The notes under the pieces were generated by a model, which ran no database searches, had not been told where the DNA came from, and saw only the letters and a program-made list of their open reading frames with translations. From assembly GCA_032716605.1 (NCBI GenBank), contig CM064572.1:38874801-38938800 (forward strand): 64,000 nt of DNA. The letters run 5' to 3'. This document shows positions 11,376 to 23,261 of the stretch, piece by piece. The position numbers and the translations under genes are program-made. This DNA comes from Paralithodes platypus. Taxonomy: Eukaryota > Arthropoda > Malacostraca > Decapoda > Lithodidae. Positions within the stretch are counted from its first letter, which is position 1, and every line of letters begins with the position of its first letter.

Positions 11376-12615
11376 TGAAGTGACAGGGGTTGATATAGTG
11401 GTTTAAGTAACACCTGTACGATTGCTAGCGTACAGGTGAGTAGGAAGGAGAAAAGAAGAAAATAGCAGCAGAGAAGTAATTCCATACCAGTTTCTCAGGA
11501 TATAGAGAAACAAGAAACAGAGTGCCCCATATTACAAGGTCATTCCCGTTTTCTAACTACCAGGAAGACCGGGTCACCTACAGTATGTCCAGTCACCCCT
11601 ACAAAAGAGTGGGAGTTTGAGCCAATCCTCATCCCACTTTCAAATCCTCTCCACCAATCACCAACCTTCATTCGACCAGCAGCCAGATTTGCAGTACAAT
11701 GAGCAAATGCTTATGCAAGTTTCCGCATGGAAAACCTCAGTGCTACCGAGAGAAGTGGGGATATTAGTATCTACCGTGCAGTACCATTATGGAGAACTAT
11801 TGGATCAACCCAAGAACATAATGAAGAACAGAGTTATCCACTGCATCACCAATAACCCTCAATTATAAAAAAATCACCAGTTGCTATTATGTCCGTCCTA
11901 GACCTTTGTGACTCCCACCAGAAGTATTAAATAAAATACTTTTAAATGATTAAGTACATCCGGATACCGTAGCCTCGAGCCCACCCCAATCTGGCAAAAG
12001 GTGAGGGCCAGAGGACCCTTTGCCTGGATGGCGGCCCACAGTTATGGTGAGGGGTGTGGGTTGATTGATAGAGCAACATCACAAACGAGCACAGTGTGAA
12101 GCATTAGAAGATTCTCGAATCCTGTCCCAAATGCTTCACACTGTTTTAAGTGTGTTCAGTTTTCTCTCTCCTCCCCCAACCCTAAAAGCCATACTTTATC
12201 ACTTGTGGGCCACCATCCAGAAAGGGTACATGGCCTCACCTCGTGCCAGTTGTAGGGTGGGCTAGAGACTATGGTATCCGATTGTGCCAAATGATACCCT
12301 CCATGTATGTTTAAGCTAAGTATTTCCTATCACTATTTATGTACACAACTATTTCCACTATATCCTTTTTAACATTGAGTCACTATAAGTTAAAGCCCCG
12401 AAATAATCTTGAACATAGTCTGCATGAATTGGTTAAGAAAGCAAGCCCTTCCACCTCGCTAATGTTCTTAAGGCTGAAAAGTCCGGAGCATCTAACTAAA
12501 AGTAGCAGCTGCCTCCCCCTCCCCTTCGATACTACAACGAGCCCTGTTGTGTTCTCCCTGATGTCCTGGATGTTGGATTCCTGATCAGTGGGAAGCAGCT
12601 CCCCCTGAAAGTCTA
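11376..12615 (+). mobile_element. Start of Gypsy-1 5' LTR, duplicate at end of contig 1
   Basis: Begins TGAAGTGACAGGGGTTGA after the (TA)n tract and runs to GTCTA, where LINE-B starts. It is the same as 20535-21744 and homologous to the 3' LTR start at 45049-45943. It contains the CACTCGG-type MITE at 11957-12284. Confidence 0.8.
11957..12284. mobile_element. MITE with ~30-bp TIRs, duplicate copy
   Basis: Ends CATCCGGATACCGTAG and inverted ATGGTATCCGATTG. This is the noisier copy of the element at 21114-21422; it is absent from the 3' LTR of Gypsy-1. Confidence 0.75.
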
Positions 12616-13509
12616 CTTACAGTTTCTTCCAGTGTTCCTACAGTAGATCCCTCTGGCAAAAGGCAAACTAGGCCTGTGTATCCAGCTCAGCCTGCCGAGT
12701 ACTTGCACTGCTGCGGTCGTTCCCGGTATTGTCGGCGGCGGTAGCATACGCAATATTTTTACTATTTTTTATTTTTGCTTTTATAATCAAAACTTCAAAT
12801 CTTGTCTTCCCCATTCTTTATCAAGATTCACTTTCAAACTTCCTTATTGATTCGGAATCGACTACATACTGGGGCAGTGCAATTCCACTCATTTCCCACT
12901 CTATCACAAAATGGGGGGGGAGTGGTGCGTGGGGTGCCTGTCTCAAGCCTATTTCTTTGCTTGTAAATTTTCTTAGAGTGTCCTCTCGTTCTTTGTTCCC
13001 TCCCGCATCAAGCAGATACATTCACACACATCCTCATCATACATTTCCTGACACTATCTTAAAAGTCTACTATCCTATCACCCTCTCTTTCCTCCTATAT
13101 GCCATTGGTCGGAAGCCCCAGTGTCCTCAACGTCTTGCTCATAGCCCCGGTTCTTTCAACGTTGGTACTAGCTTGCTAGCTCTCCTCTGCACCTTTCTCC
13201 CACTGCTTCTATATCCTTTATCATATATTTGAGCCCACACCTGGTTCGCATATTCTAAAGGTGCGGCCTAACCCGCGCTGTATAGAGATTCCTGAAATAT
13301 TTCTTTCGTCAAGCTGACACAAATGTCCCGCTGATCAGCCCTGCCACTCTCTGTTGGCTTTGGTGTATCTTATTCCGCCAATGTTCTGAGAAATTTAACT
13401 TATTGTCTATCACTACTCCTATCGTATCCTTTTCTGCATTAAACTCCTCCCTCGCTTCAATACATAACTGTATCCTACCTTGTCTATCTTGCTGTTCCCA
13501 ATCCGCATT
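12616..13509 (-). mobile_element. LINE-B 3' end, duplicate at end of contig 1
   Basis: Minus-strand 3' UTR and C-terminal RT remnants of LINE-B, equivalent to 21745-22593. Reading frames that are open in the second contig (22547-21954) are shattered here by single-base insertions. The sequence stops at the N gap. Confidence 0.8.
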
Positions 13510-13609
13510 NNNNNNNNNNNNNNNNNNNNNNNNNNNNNNNNNNNNNNNNNNNNNNNNNNNNNNNNNNNNNNNNNNNNNNNNNNNNNNNNNNNNNNNNNNN
13601 NNNNNNNNN
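13510..13609. other. Assembly gap, exactly 100 N
   Basis: A run of exactly 100 N, the usual placeholder for a gap of unknown size. The flanks are the end of one copy and the beginning of the other copy of the same ~9-kb sequence. Confidence 0.98.
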
Positions 13610-13890
13610 CCGCCTAGACAAATGATCTCGCATCACACCCGCAGACCCCTAGGACTGCGTTTGTAGATGAATAACTTTAATCCTCCCCTCAGTTACTAAC
13701 CCATAATGTCCCCTACGAACTTCCCTAGTCCTGGCCACGATAGTGGCAGGGCAGTAGTTCCCCTGTTTTTCCATGTCCCCTTACCCACACTACACCTCTG
13801 TTTGGGCTCTTGAACCTCAGTGTTTTGGAGGACAATCAACCTAGAAGGGTCTCTAGATCTGTTGTTGCTTTGATTTCCTTTCCTTTGTAG
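13610..13890 (+). mobile_element. LINE-C 3' end (overlap copy)
   Basis: Matches 4287-4553: the end of the LINE-C reading frame, then the 3' UTR with CCTCAGTGTTTTGGAGGAC and the TTTCCTTTCCTTTG tail, ending at a TAATTGG junction with LINE-A. Confidence 0.85.
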
Positions 13891-14573
13891 TAATTGGATG
13901 CTATTGATTTCTCACCTTTTTTGAAGATCGGAACTACGTTTGCAAGCTTCCAAGCTTCTGGAACTATACCTGTCTCCAATGACTTGTTCATAAAAATGTT
14001 AATGGGTAACTTAACTCATCCCTACATTCTTTTAATACTCTAGCATATACCTCATCAGGACCAGCGCACTTATGAGGTTTCAGTCTGTCAATTTCCTTAA
14101 GCACATCATTTCTACTTATAGTAACCGTACTTAACCTATTTTCTATACTATCGCTATATACCTTACGGACTTCTGGAAACTGTGCCAAATTTTCATTATG
14201 AAAACGGAAAGAAATTGACTATTTAATGTACTGCACATTTCTAAATCATTTTCTGTCATTTCTCCTATCGAAGTTTTAAGGGGACCAATTACATCTCTAA
14301 CCTTGGATTTATATAGTTGGTAAAAAGCTTTAGGATTATTTTTTGAGTCATGGGCACCTTAATTTCAATATTTCTTTTTTCTTTCCTAATATCCTTTTTT
14401 ACCTGTCTTGATAGATTCTGATAGTAAGCAAGTAGGTGAATTTCGCCTTTTCTAATTTTTCTATATATTCCTCTCTTTTGTCCTAGAAGATCGAATAGTC
14501 TATTATTCATCCATTTGGGTTGGTTCTGTGTTGATCTAAATTTTCTTTTGGGGATGAATTGATTTTTGTGCAT
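13891..14573 (-). pseudogene. LINE-A linker and RT N-terminus (overlap copy)
   Basis: Frames at 14573-14289 (KFRSTQNQPKWMNNRL) and 14188-13988 (starting at LAQFPEV) carry the same domain parts as 4554-5541. More indels are present, for example near 14190 and 14360, plus a KSPGPDEV to KCAGPDEV change. The protein cannot be continuous here. Confidence 0.8.
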
Positions 14574-14728
14574 TGAAGACTGACTTGATAAAATTATCGT
14601 ATGTATCTACGCAAGGTTGACGTCTCTTCCTGACGTAAGATGACAGGTGCCTGAGACGGGGTACACTCATTTGGACACCTGGATCGACCTTAATTTTTTG
14701 ACCAGAGGGGCCGCTAATAGGGCTCTTC

Positions 14729-15627
14729 TTAACCCACCATAATTGGCTTTTCTAAAGTCAGGTATGAAGGGTGTATTCTCTCTGAATTACCTTTCCATTG
14801 TATATTAAAATACACAGAATTGTGGTCACTAGTTCCTAGGTGGTCCCCTATCTCTACATTATTTACCATATGTTCATTGTTACTGAACACGAAATCGAGA
14901 ATATTATTACCTCTAGTCGGCGTATCGAGGAATTGAAATAAAAAACTATCGTGTACTACCTCGATAAACTCCTCAGAATCAGAGTCCCTATTTGATGCTG
15001 CCAATCTATATTCGGAAAATTAAAATCCCCCATAATGCACACATTGCTAAACCTTGATGCCATTTTAATTTCCTCCCATAATGACGTTCCGGCATTTCTA
15101 CTCATATTTGGCGGTCTATACATAACTCCAATAACTATGGTCTCACTACCTTCGTTAACCTCTACCCAAACACTTTCATTATCGTTATTTAGTCTAATAC
15201 CTGATTTAATACAGCTTTTTAATGTACTCCTGACAAACACTGCTATACCGCCACCCCTCTTACTTGTTCGGTCATATTTAAACAAACTATATCCTGGTAT
15301 ATCAAATGCTGCTAAAAAATGCCTGGTTTCTGTATTAATCCACGTTTCAGTTAGCGCTATTATGTCTATATTTTCTTTGCTAACAAGGGCTCTAAGTTCG
15401 TTCATTTTGTTACAGAGACTCCTACAGTTTGTGTAATATACTCTCAATTTACTTCTTTTCTTTATACCTAATTTACCTTTGTTTTTAGCGACATTTCCAT
15501 CTTCCGTTGCACCATCACTACTATCATTTGCATTATAGTCATCATTTTTAGCATGAGACTGAATATCCTTATCGCTTTCGCCTGACGCGAAAATTGTTCC
15601 ATTTAACCTCTCAATATTTCTGCTCAA
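14729..15627 (-). pseudogene. LINE-A ORF2 N-terminus: APE endonuclease (best-preserved copy)
   Basis: The frame 15627-14956 is open through most of the endonuclease: Asn67 in YYTNCRSL, Glu94 in LTETW, RGGGIAVFV (124-132), YRPP (170-173) and GDFNFPNIDW (200-209). A deletion near 15000 shifts into 15004-14729, which has FLDTPTRGNNILDFVFSN and the SDHNSV catalytic motif intact. ORF2 probably starts at the ATG near 15602. The frame extends upstream to 15627 through a non-ATG codon that overlaps the ORF1 stop, so translation by re-initiation is plausible. Together with 5522-6269 it shows all catalytic residues of a LINE target-nicking endonuclease. Confidence 0.88.
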
Positions 15628-16136
15628 AACCCCACAACCACCCTATCTAAAGAACTAGCTAATGTAGAAACCCCTAAACCGTGAAGATGAACCCCATCCC
15701 TTGCGTACATCCCATCTCTCCCATAGAAACTATCCCAGTTATCAATGAATGGTATTGCTTTTTCTTTGCAATATTTCTCCAAACGGCAATTGACACCAAT
15801 CGCCCTGGATGTCCATTCCTTGGGAACTCCTCTTCTGGGTAGGATACAATGTACTACCGGGATCCCTCCCTTCATCCTAACTTTATCTAACACATCCCGA
15901 TGCTGCTGCAGCAGTTCCTCACTTCTACCCTTACCAACATCGTTACTCCCGGCACTGAGACAGATAATGGGGTTATCTCCACTATCTTCCAAGATGTGGT
16001 CCATCTTCTCTAAAACCCTCCCAACTCCATGGCCAGGCAGACACACAACCTTCCTAAGTTTAGTGCGGGTAGCCCGAACTAAATGTCTTACCATGGAGTC
16101 GCCCACAATCGACACAGACTTACCTTCTCGGGACAC
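15624..16136 (-). CDS. LINE-A ORF1 C-terminal SGNH-hydrolase-like domain
   Basis: Open for 170 residues. The SGNH/GDSL blocks are all visible: block I GDSM (12-15, Ser14 nucleophile), the Gly block near PGHG (34-37), block III GSND (63-66, Asn65) and block V DGVH (147-150, Asp and His). So the catalytic set of a small esterase is kept. In CR1-like LINEs this domain sits at the C-terminus of ORF1, behind a coiled coil. Its role is thought to be in RNP behaviour, but the true substrate is unknown. The upstream part of ORF1 (16137-16662) is in other frames because of indels. The ORF1 stop abuts the ORF2 frame. Confidence 0.88.
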   Translation of the reverse strand: MSREGKSVSIVGDSMVRHLVRATRTKLRKVVCLPGHGVGRVLEKMDHILEDSGDNPIICLSAGSNDVGKGRSEELLQQHRDVLDKVRMKGGIPVVHCILPRRGVPKEWTSRAIGVNCRLEKYCKEKAIPFIDNWDSFYGRDGMYARDGVHLHGLGVSTLASSLDRVVVGF

Positions 16137-16662
16137 AGACTTACCTTTCCCTCGGGAGGATCCAGCAGCTGCAGTTGGAGAACCCCCGGTGGTGGCAGAA
16201 GCTCCCTTGGTGGTGGTGGTGGTGGGGAGTGGTGGTGGTAGGTAGCACAGCGTCAGAGGGTGGGGCTGAGTCGGCGGCAGGGACTTCGTTATTCCCTCCG
16301 CTTATCCTGACTCTTTTCCCTCACATTCGTCTCGCAAAGGAGAGAAGGTATTTGTCACACTCATACCTATTCTACTATCCTGCTTCTTGAGTGTGCACTT
16401 TCCCCACCCGTATTTTTAACAACCTGCCATGAATACAATTTTTTCATCAACTTCCTCCCTTTTCCCCTTACTTGACTTTATTTCCTCTTGGCTAAGCTTG
16501 AAAGCTAGATTTTCGTCTTTAATCAAATCCACTTCCCTCTGGAAGTTTAACATTAACCTCCCTTAGAGCCAAGACCTCTTCCTTCACCACAACCATCTCC
16601 TCTCTTACCTGGAGAATAAGATGATGCAGATCAGTTAGAGACTCGCACTCCATACCTGCCAT
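16137..16662 (-). pseudogene. LINE-A ORF1 N-terminal part (coiled coil, linker), frameshifted
   Basis: The expected start is the ATG at 16662 (MAGMECES), equivalent to 7332. The coiled-coil coding region and the Thr/Ala-rich linker (encoded by a GGTGGT-type run on the plus strand near 16207-16235) are present but shifted by indels near 16230, 16400 and 16540. Confidence 0.75.
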
Positions 16663-17011
16663 GATCCCAATAAGCTTAGCGAGGAGCAAGAAACTAAGTA
16701 CAGAAAAACAAAAACAAGTAAACTAACAGCTAAAAACTGAGCGATAACACTATTATATAACACGAGTGCACAGCCCCCAAACACAGGTAGGTGTAATGGT
16801 CACTAAAGGTCACTGGTAAGTGGTCCGGGCAGGAGCTCAGATTAACACAACCTTCTCCTGTCACTGACTGAACTAGACTCTCGTCACTGACTGAACTAGA
16901 CTTATGTGTAAGTATGTGTGCGTGAAGGGGCTAAGCAGCTCGCGTGGTAAACTTACATAAATCACTCAGACTAAATCTCTATCTATATTGAAACGCCCAC
17001 GCCAGGATGTC

Positions 17012-17084
<73 letters not shown>

Positions 17085-17222
17085 TTCCACGTTTCATCAC
17101 TGGAATTTTAACTGTAAGAACACCATATAATGTCGTGAAGAAAGAGAGAGATAGAGAGAGATAATTCCACGTTTCATCACTGGAATTTTAGTTATAAAAG
17201 CACCATATCATGTCGTAAAGTT

Positions 17223-17281
<59 letters not shown>
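17012..17281. repeat. (AG)n tracts with duplicated spacer (overlap copy)
   Basis: GA dinucleotide tracts at 17012-17080 and 17222-17281. Two spacers starting ATAATTCCACGTTTCATCAC lie between them. Same organisation as 7684-8000. Confidence 0.9.
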
Positions 17282-17283
<2 letters not shown>

Positions 17284-17369
17284 GCATTAAGAGCACTTGC
17301 TGTATGGTTACAGTAATTTCGCATCTATTTTATGCACATGAATTATAAGCATAATCTTCAAAATTTAAA

Positions 17370-17455
17370 GACACACACCCACACACAACACGTACACACA
17401 CACAAACACCACACACACACACACAACACACACAAACACAACACACACACACACA
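17370..17455. repeat. (CA)n-rich microsatellite
   Basis: CA/AACA compound tract. Confidence 0.9.
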
Positions 17456-17540
17456 TTAATTATAATAATATTTAGGTTCATGTCATACTGAATGTTCTGG
17501 AGCAGTTACTTCATATACCAAGAGAGAGAAATACAGTTAA

Positions 17541-17789
17541 CCTCTTGAGGATTATGACACGTTTATTCTGGCTATCATTAGACGATTTTAGCAGCTTAGG
17601 AAGGATCTGCGTGAGTTAAAGGGGTGAATACTATCTCAATCAACCCATTTGAAGGATCTATGGAAGTTAAAAAGGTAAATGCTGTCTCAATCAACCCTCT
17701 GACTGCCACATACCCTTCCTGATCTGGATCAAATCATCCAATAACAGCCAGAAATAGAGACACCAATTGTGTCTTGTATCCTCAAGGGG
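17541..17789. mobile_element. TTAA-flanked MITE with CCTCTTGAGGAT ends
   Basis: TTAA at 17537-17540, then CCTCTTGAGGATTATGACAC. The inverted end is GTGTCTTGTATCCTCAAGGGG, and the right TTAA has decayed. Internally it repeats a GAAGGATCT...GTTAAA motif twice. Non-coding. Same family style as the elements at 19348, 49935 and 50913. Confidence 0.65.
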
Positions 17790-18186
17790 CTACAGTTATG
17801 GAGGGAAAGCCGGTGTCACACGAGTGCATTTTCCGACAATTTTCGATAAGCAAGTTTTTGCTCGTACTATTTTGAGGCTCTTTTGCATTGGCATCGGAAA
17901 CTAGATCAAAGGTAGATTATGTTAGCTAGTTTAATTATAATGAAACTTATATTATGATGCTGCCAGACTACAATTGCTCATATAAAGTGACGGAAAAACG
18001 CCCGTGTGACACCGCCTTAAGCCATGACTTTTGAGAGTGACTGTAGAAGCTCAGTAAGGGGTCAGGTAAGGAGCGAGTTATTCCAGGCAACCTAGAACTG
18101 ACTCGTATTACCTAAACTCGTGGGAAAATATTTTGGCATAAAATATACGGATAGTAATAGTAGTAGTAGTAATAGTAGTAGAAAAA

Positions 18187-18950
18187 ATAGTACGGATACT
18201 CAGAAGTGGGTTGTTTCAAATTAACTCGGGGGAGGTTATAGTAGCATTAGACTGTACGGATACTCAGAAATGGGTTGTATTAATTAAACATTCAAGAACA
18301 TATTTGGCATTAGACTGTACGGACACTCAGAAGTGGGTTTTATAAATTAAACTGACAGGAACACATTTGGGCATTAGAGTGTACTCACACTCAGAAGTAG
18401 GTTGTATTAATTAAACTGGCAGAATAACATTTGGGCATTAGACTGTACAGATATTCAAAAGTGAGTTGCATAATGTAAACTGGCTGGATAACATTTGGGC
18501 ATTAGACTGTACCGATACTCAGAAGTGGGTTGTATAAATTTAAATCACAGGAGTATATTTGGGCATTAGACTGTGTGGATTCTCAGAAGTGGGTTGTATT
18601 AATTAAACTGACGGGATATTTAACTTACGGGAGGATATTTTAGTATGGATACTCAGAAGTGGGTTGTATTAAATAATCTCAGGAGGATAATTGGACATAT
18701 GAGTGTATGGACACTCAGAAGTGGGTTGTCTTTAATAATCTCGTAAGAGGATATGTGGCCATTAGACTGTGCACAAACTCAGAAGGGGGTTGCATTAAAT
18801 AATCTCGCAGCATATTCAGAAGCGGGTTGTAATATTTAAACTCGCAGGCTATAAGGGCATCAGAATGTACGAAAACTAAGAAGCGGGTTGTATTAAATCA
18901 AACTGTACGGAAACTCAGAAGCGGGTTGTCCTTAATAATCTCGCTGGGGT
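18187..18950. repeat. ~64-bp minisatellite, about 12 units
   Basis: Tandem units typically read GTACGGATACTCAGAAGTGG, then a GTTGTATTAATTAAACT-like segment and TTTGGGCATTAGACT. The unit is 63-64 bp in the left half and becomes irregular, with shorter units, from about 18600. Units differ from each other by roughly 10-25%, so the array is old. No coding frame runs through it. Confidence 0.9.
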
Positions 18951-19059
18951 CGGTGAAGATGAAGGGGCCTTAACTTGACAGTGACTAAATTAAAAACCGG
19001 GGCACTTTTTAGCACTAACAGACGTGCATCTTATAATTCCTGCACGGGCGGCAGGTGGG

Positions 19060-19262
<203 letters not shown>

Positions 19263-19347
19263 GAGGATGATATACTGTATAGTCAGACAAATACATAGAG
19301 AATAGCACACACAAGGTCTCTCTCTCTCTCTCTTTCAAGGGGGTTAA

Positions 19348-19556
19348 CCCTTTCTGTACCGGCGACGTCTTTTTTATTTTCTTCTAGTTACTATTAGACG
19401 ATTGTATTCAGTTTAAAAAAGGATCTCCAGCAATTAACAGGTTTGCAATATCTCAATTAACCCTTTATACTAACACAGATCCTTGTTAATTAAGCTGCAA
19501 AAAATATCTAAATATAGCTAGAATAAAACGAAAAACACGTCGCGGTACAGAAGGGG
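19348..19556. mobile_element. TTAA-flanked MITE, 209 bp
   Basis: Perfect TTAA on both sides (19344-19347 and 19557-19560). Termini CCCTTTCTGTACCGGCGACG and inverted CGTCGCGGTACAGAAGGGG. The interior shows a second, inner inverted pairing (GGATCTCCAGCAATTAACAG against TTAATTAAGCTG-type sequence), so the whole could fold. The TTAA target and CCC start are the signature of the piggyBac superfamily. There is no transposase inside. Confidence 0.85.
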
Positions 19557-19560
19557 TTAA

Positions 19561-20280
19561 GGAAGAAAGAGTAGACAACGCATAAATCGTACGAGAAAAA
19601 ACTAGTTCAGTCTCTCTCTCTCTCTCTGTTACACACACACACACAAACACAATTATCCACATTTATCCACTACCTAAATAACTGGACCCAAGGCTAAACA
19701 TGCTTCCACAATACATATCTTACAAAGGCCAAGCTAACATTTATCAAAACCTAGTCCATGCTTTGGTCTCACCAATTAAACGTACATATTTGATCAACTC
19801 TGGAGTTTTTTTTCGCATGTACAGTTGGCCACATCAGTTCTGTTCCTCGTTGTGATCTTATGTATGAAAGAAAAGTAGCATAGATTAATTGCGAATATTT
19901 TAGTATTAATTATCAATTGAGTGGTCTGATGAGTAAACAACTGCACAATAAACTACACTCGCAAATCAATCATGAACATTATAATTTCATGTATAAGATC
20001 ACCAAGAGGAACATAATTTATGTGGCCAACTGCACATTTCATTAATTTGTATTTATATGTTTTTTTATTATTATTATTAGTATTATTTTTATTTTTTTAA
20101 TGTGGTATATAGATCGCTAAAGATTAAACAAACAAAAATCGGAGGCTTAAAGGCTTACTGACGTCGGCTATCTGTTTTCGTGAATTCCACATACTTGAAT
20201 ATGTACCAGTGTATTTGAAAAACGAATTTTCTTGTTTCAGCTTGCCCTTTAAACAATCAAAGATATAATAAGAGTATATC
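19561..20280. other. AT-rich sequence without recognised features
   Basis: Clean counterpart of 10324-11095. Nothing coding or structured stands out. Confidence 0.5.
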
Positions 20281-20282
20281 CT

Positions 20283-20538
<256 letters not shown>

Positions 20539-21113
20539 GTGACAGGGGTTGAATAGAACGGGGTTAAGTAACACCTGTAGGATTGCTAGCCTACAGGTGA
20601 ATAGGAAGGAGAAAAGAAGAAACCAGCAGCAGAGAAGTAATTCCATACCAGTTTCTCAGGATATAGAGAAACAAGAAACAGAAGAGTGCCCCATATTACC
20701 AGGTCATTCTCGTTTTCTAACTACCAGGAAGACGGGTCACCTACAGTAGGTCAGTCACCACTACAAAAGAGTGGGAGTTTGAGCCAATCCCCATCCCGCT
20801 TTCAAACCCTCTCCACCAATCACCAACCTTCATTCGACCAGGAGCCAGATTTGCAGTACAACGAACAAATGCTTATGCAAGTTCCGCATGAAAGACCTCA
20901 GTGCTACCGAGAGAAGTGGGGATATTAGGATCTACAGTGCAGTACCATTATGGAGAACTATGGATCAACCCAAGAACATAATGAAGAACAGAGTTATCCA
21001 CTGCATCACCAATAACCCTCAATTATAAAAAAATCACCAGTTGCTATTATGTCCTTCCTAGACTTTGTGACTCCCACCAGAGTATTAAATAAAATACTTT
21101 AAATGATTAGGTA

Positions 21114-21422
21114 CACTCGGATACCGTAGTCTCTAGCCCACCCAAATCTGGCAAAAGGTGAGGCCAGGACCCTTTCTGGATGGCGGCCCACAGTGATGGT
21201 GAGGGGTGGGGGTTGAGTGAGAGAGCAACACACAAACGAGCACAGTGTGAAGCATTAGAAGATTTCGAATCCTGTCCCAAATGCTTCACACTGTGTTAGT
21301 GTGTGCGTTTCTCTCTCTCCCAAACCCCAGCCATAATTATCACTGTGGGCCACCATCCAGAAAGGGTACTGGCCTCACCTCGTGCCAGTGTAGGGTGGGC
21401 TAGAGACTATGGTATCCGAGTG
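21114..21422. mobile_element. MITE with ~30-bp TIRs (CACTCGGATACC)
   Basis: TIRs begin CACTCGGATACCGTAGTCTC, and the inverted end is GACTATGGTATCCGAGTG. The empty site in the Gypsy-1 3' LTR (45621-45630, GGTACCAAATG) compared with the filled site suggests a TA target with the right copy mutated to TG, as for Tc1/mariner-type elements. It has no coding capacity. An inner GTGTGAAGCATT inverted repeat around 21247-21297 adds secondary structure. Confidence 0.75.
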
Positions 21423-21953
21423 TGCCAAATGATAACTACCATGTATTTTTAAGCTAAGTATTTCCTTCACTATTTATGTCACAACTATTCACTATATCCT
21501 TTTAACATTGAGTCACTATAAGTTAAAGCCAAGAAATATCTTGAACATAGTCTCAATGAAATTGTTAAGAAAGCAAGCACTTCCACCTCGGTAATGTTCT
21601 TAAGGCTGAAAAGTCCGGAGCATCTAACTAAAAGTAGCAGCTGCCTCCCCCTCCCCTTCGAGACTACAACGAGCCCTGTTGTGTTCTCCCTGATGTCTGG
21701 ATGTTGGATTCCTGATAGTGGGAAGCAGCTCCCCCTGAAGTCTACTTACAGTTTCTTACAGTTTCCTACAGTAGATCCTCTGGAAAAAGGCAAACTAGGC
21801 CTGTGTATCCAGCTCAGTGCCAGTACTTGCACTGCTGCGGTCGTTCACGGTATTGGCGGCGGCGGTAGCAGACGCAATATTTTTACTATTTTTTATTTTT
21901 GCTTTATAATCAAACTTCAAATCTTGTCTTCCCCATGCTTTATCAAGATTACT

Positions 21954-23261
21954 TTAAAACTTCCTTATTGATTCGGAATCGACTACATACTGGGGCAGTG
22001 CATTCCACTCATTTACCACTCTATCACAAAATGAGTTCTTTGCCTTTTCAAGCCTATTTCTTTCTTTGTAAATTTTCTTAGAGTGTCCTCTCGTTCTTGT
22101 TCCCTCCCGCATCAAGAAGATACCTTCACACACATCCTCATCATACATTCCTGACACTATCTTAAAAGTCTCTATCATATCCCCTCTCTTTCTCCTATAT
22201 GCCAGTGTCGGAAGCCCCAGTGTCCTCAACGTCTGCTCATAGCCCGTGTTCTTTAACGTTGGTACTAGCTTGCTAGCTCTCCTCTGCACTTTCTCCACTG
22301 CTTCTATATCCTTTATCATATATTGAGCCCACACCTGGTTCTCATATTCCAGGTGCGGCCTAACCAGCGCTGTATAGAGATTCCTGAATATTTCTTCGTC
22401 AAGTGACACAAATGTCCTCCTTATCAGCCCTACAATTCTGTTGGCTTTGTTTATCTTTTCCGCTAAATGTTCTGAGAAATTTAACTTATTGTCTATCACT
22501 ACTCCTATAATTATCCTTTTCTGCATTAACTTCCTCCATCGCTTCATACATACTGTATCCTACCTTGTCTATCTTGCTTGTCCCAATCCGCATGTACTTG
22601 CATTTTTTTGGATGAAAAGGCATTAACCAATGTTCAGACTATCCCTTCATGCCCTCCACATCTCCTTGAATCAAACCCACATCTTCCTTACTCCTCACTC
22701 TTCTATACAGCTTAGTGTCATCCGCATACAGGTATATCTCACTTCCATTAGTTATAACTTCAGGTAAGTCGTTGATAAATATAACGAACAGTAGTGGTCC
22801 CAACACAGATCCCTGAGGTACCCCACTTGTAATTTCCCTCCATCCCGAGCCTATTCCATTCACCAGTACCCTCTGTCTCCGATCTTTCAGGAAGGCTTCT
22901 ATCCATTTCACACATTTCTGCCCTATATTATAGCTTCTAACTTTCTCTATTAACCTTTTATGTGGGACCATATCAAAGGCCTTCATAACATCACCATCCT
23001 CCAGAATTTGCATCCAATCATCTACCACCTTAATTAGCTGTAGTACCGTCGACCTCCCCGGCAAGAATCCGAACTGTCTCCCACTGAAAAGTTGGTTTGA
23101 TTTCATATGCTCCATTATTCCTTCTCTAATTACCGTTTCCATTAGTTTACACACAACTCTTGTCAAACTGACTGGTCCATAATTCCCTGGGTCATTTCTC
23201 TTTCCCTTCTTAAAAATAGCTGTTATGTTCGCCTCTCTCCAGTCCATCGGGATTTGTCCTG
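21954..23261 (-). pseudogene. LINE-B reverse transcriptase and C-terminal domain
   Basis: Reading leftwards from Gypsy-2, TGQIPMDWREANITAIFKKG and NYGPVSLTRVVCKLME are RT motifs. Next come DVMKAFDMVPHKRL (motif A, with a small deletion before it removing the usual Y-DF), SGVPQGSVLGPLLF and YADDTKLYRR (catalytic YADD). After a stop near 22636 the frame 22547-21954 gives the C-terminal part: VIDNKLNFSEHL, LVRPHLEYENQVW, KVQRRASKLVP and DRVVNEWNALP. It would prime and copy LINE RNA. The stop, frameshift and Gypsy-2 insertion inactivate it. Confidence 0.9.

Larger units (their letters stand above)
4287..13509. other. First copy of a ~9.2-kb duplicated segment (right end of contig 1)
   Basis: Every landmark here recurs in the same order and orientation at 13610-22593: LINE-C tail, LINE-A 5' half, (AG)n tracts, minisatellite, MITEs, (TA)n, Gypsy-1 LTR start and LINE-B 3' end. 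Copy 1 stops exactly at the N gap and copy 2 starts exactly after it. Copy 1 has many extra single bases and lengthened homopolymers in 8.5-13.5 kb, giving a copy 239 bp longer. The best explanation is an unmerged overlap between adjacent contig ends. Confidence 0.85.
13891..16985 (-). mobile_element. LINE-A 5' half (overlap copy)
   Basis: Minus-strand equivalent of 4554-7660, with 5' UTR, ORF1, endonuclease and RT N-terminus. Together the two versions show which frameshifts are unique to each. Confidence 0.87.

Noticed and set aside
18187..18950. Regularly spaced repeats considered as a CRISPR array
   Set aside because: Units are tandem without unique spacers, degenerate, and in a eukaryotic transposon context.
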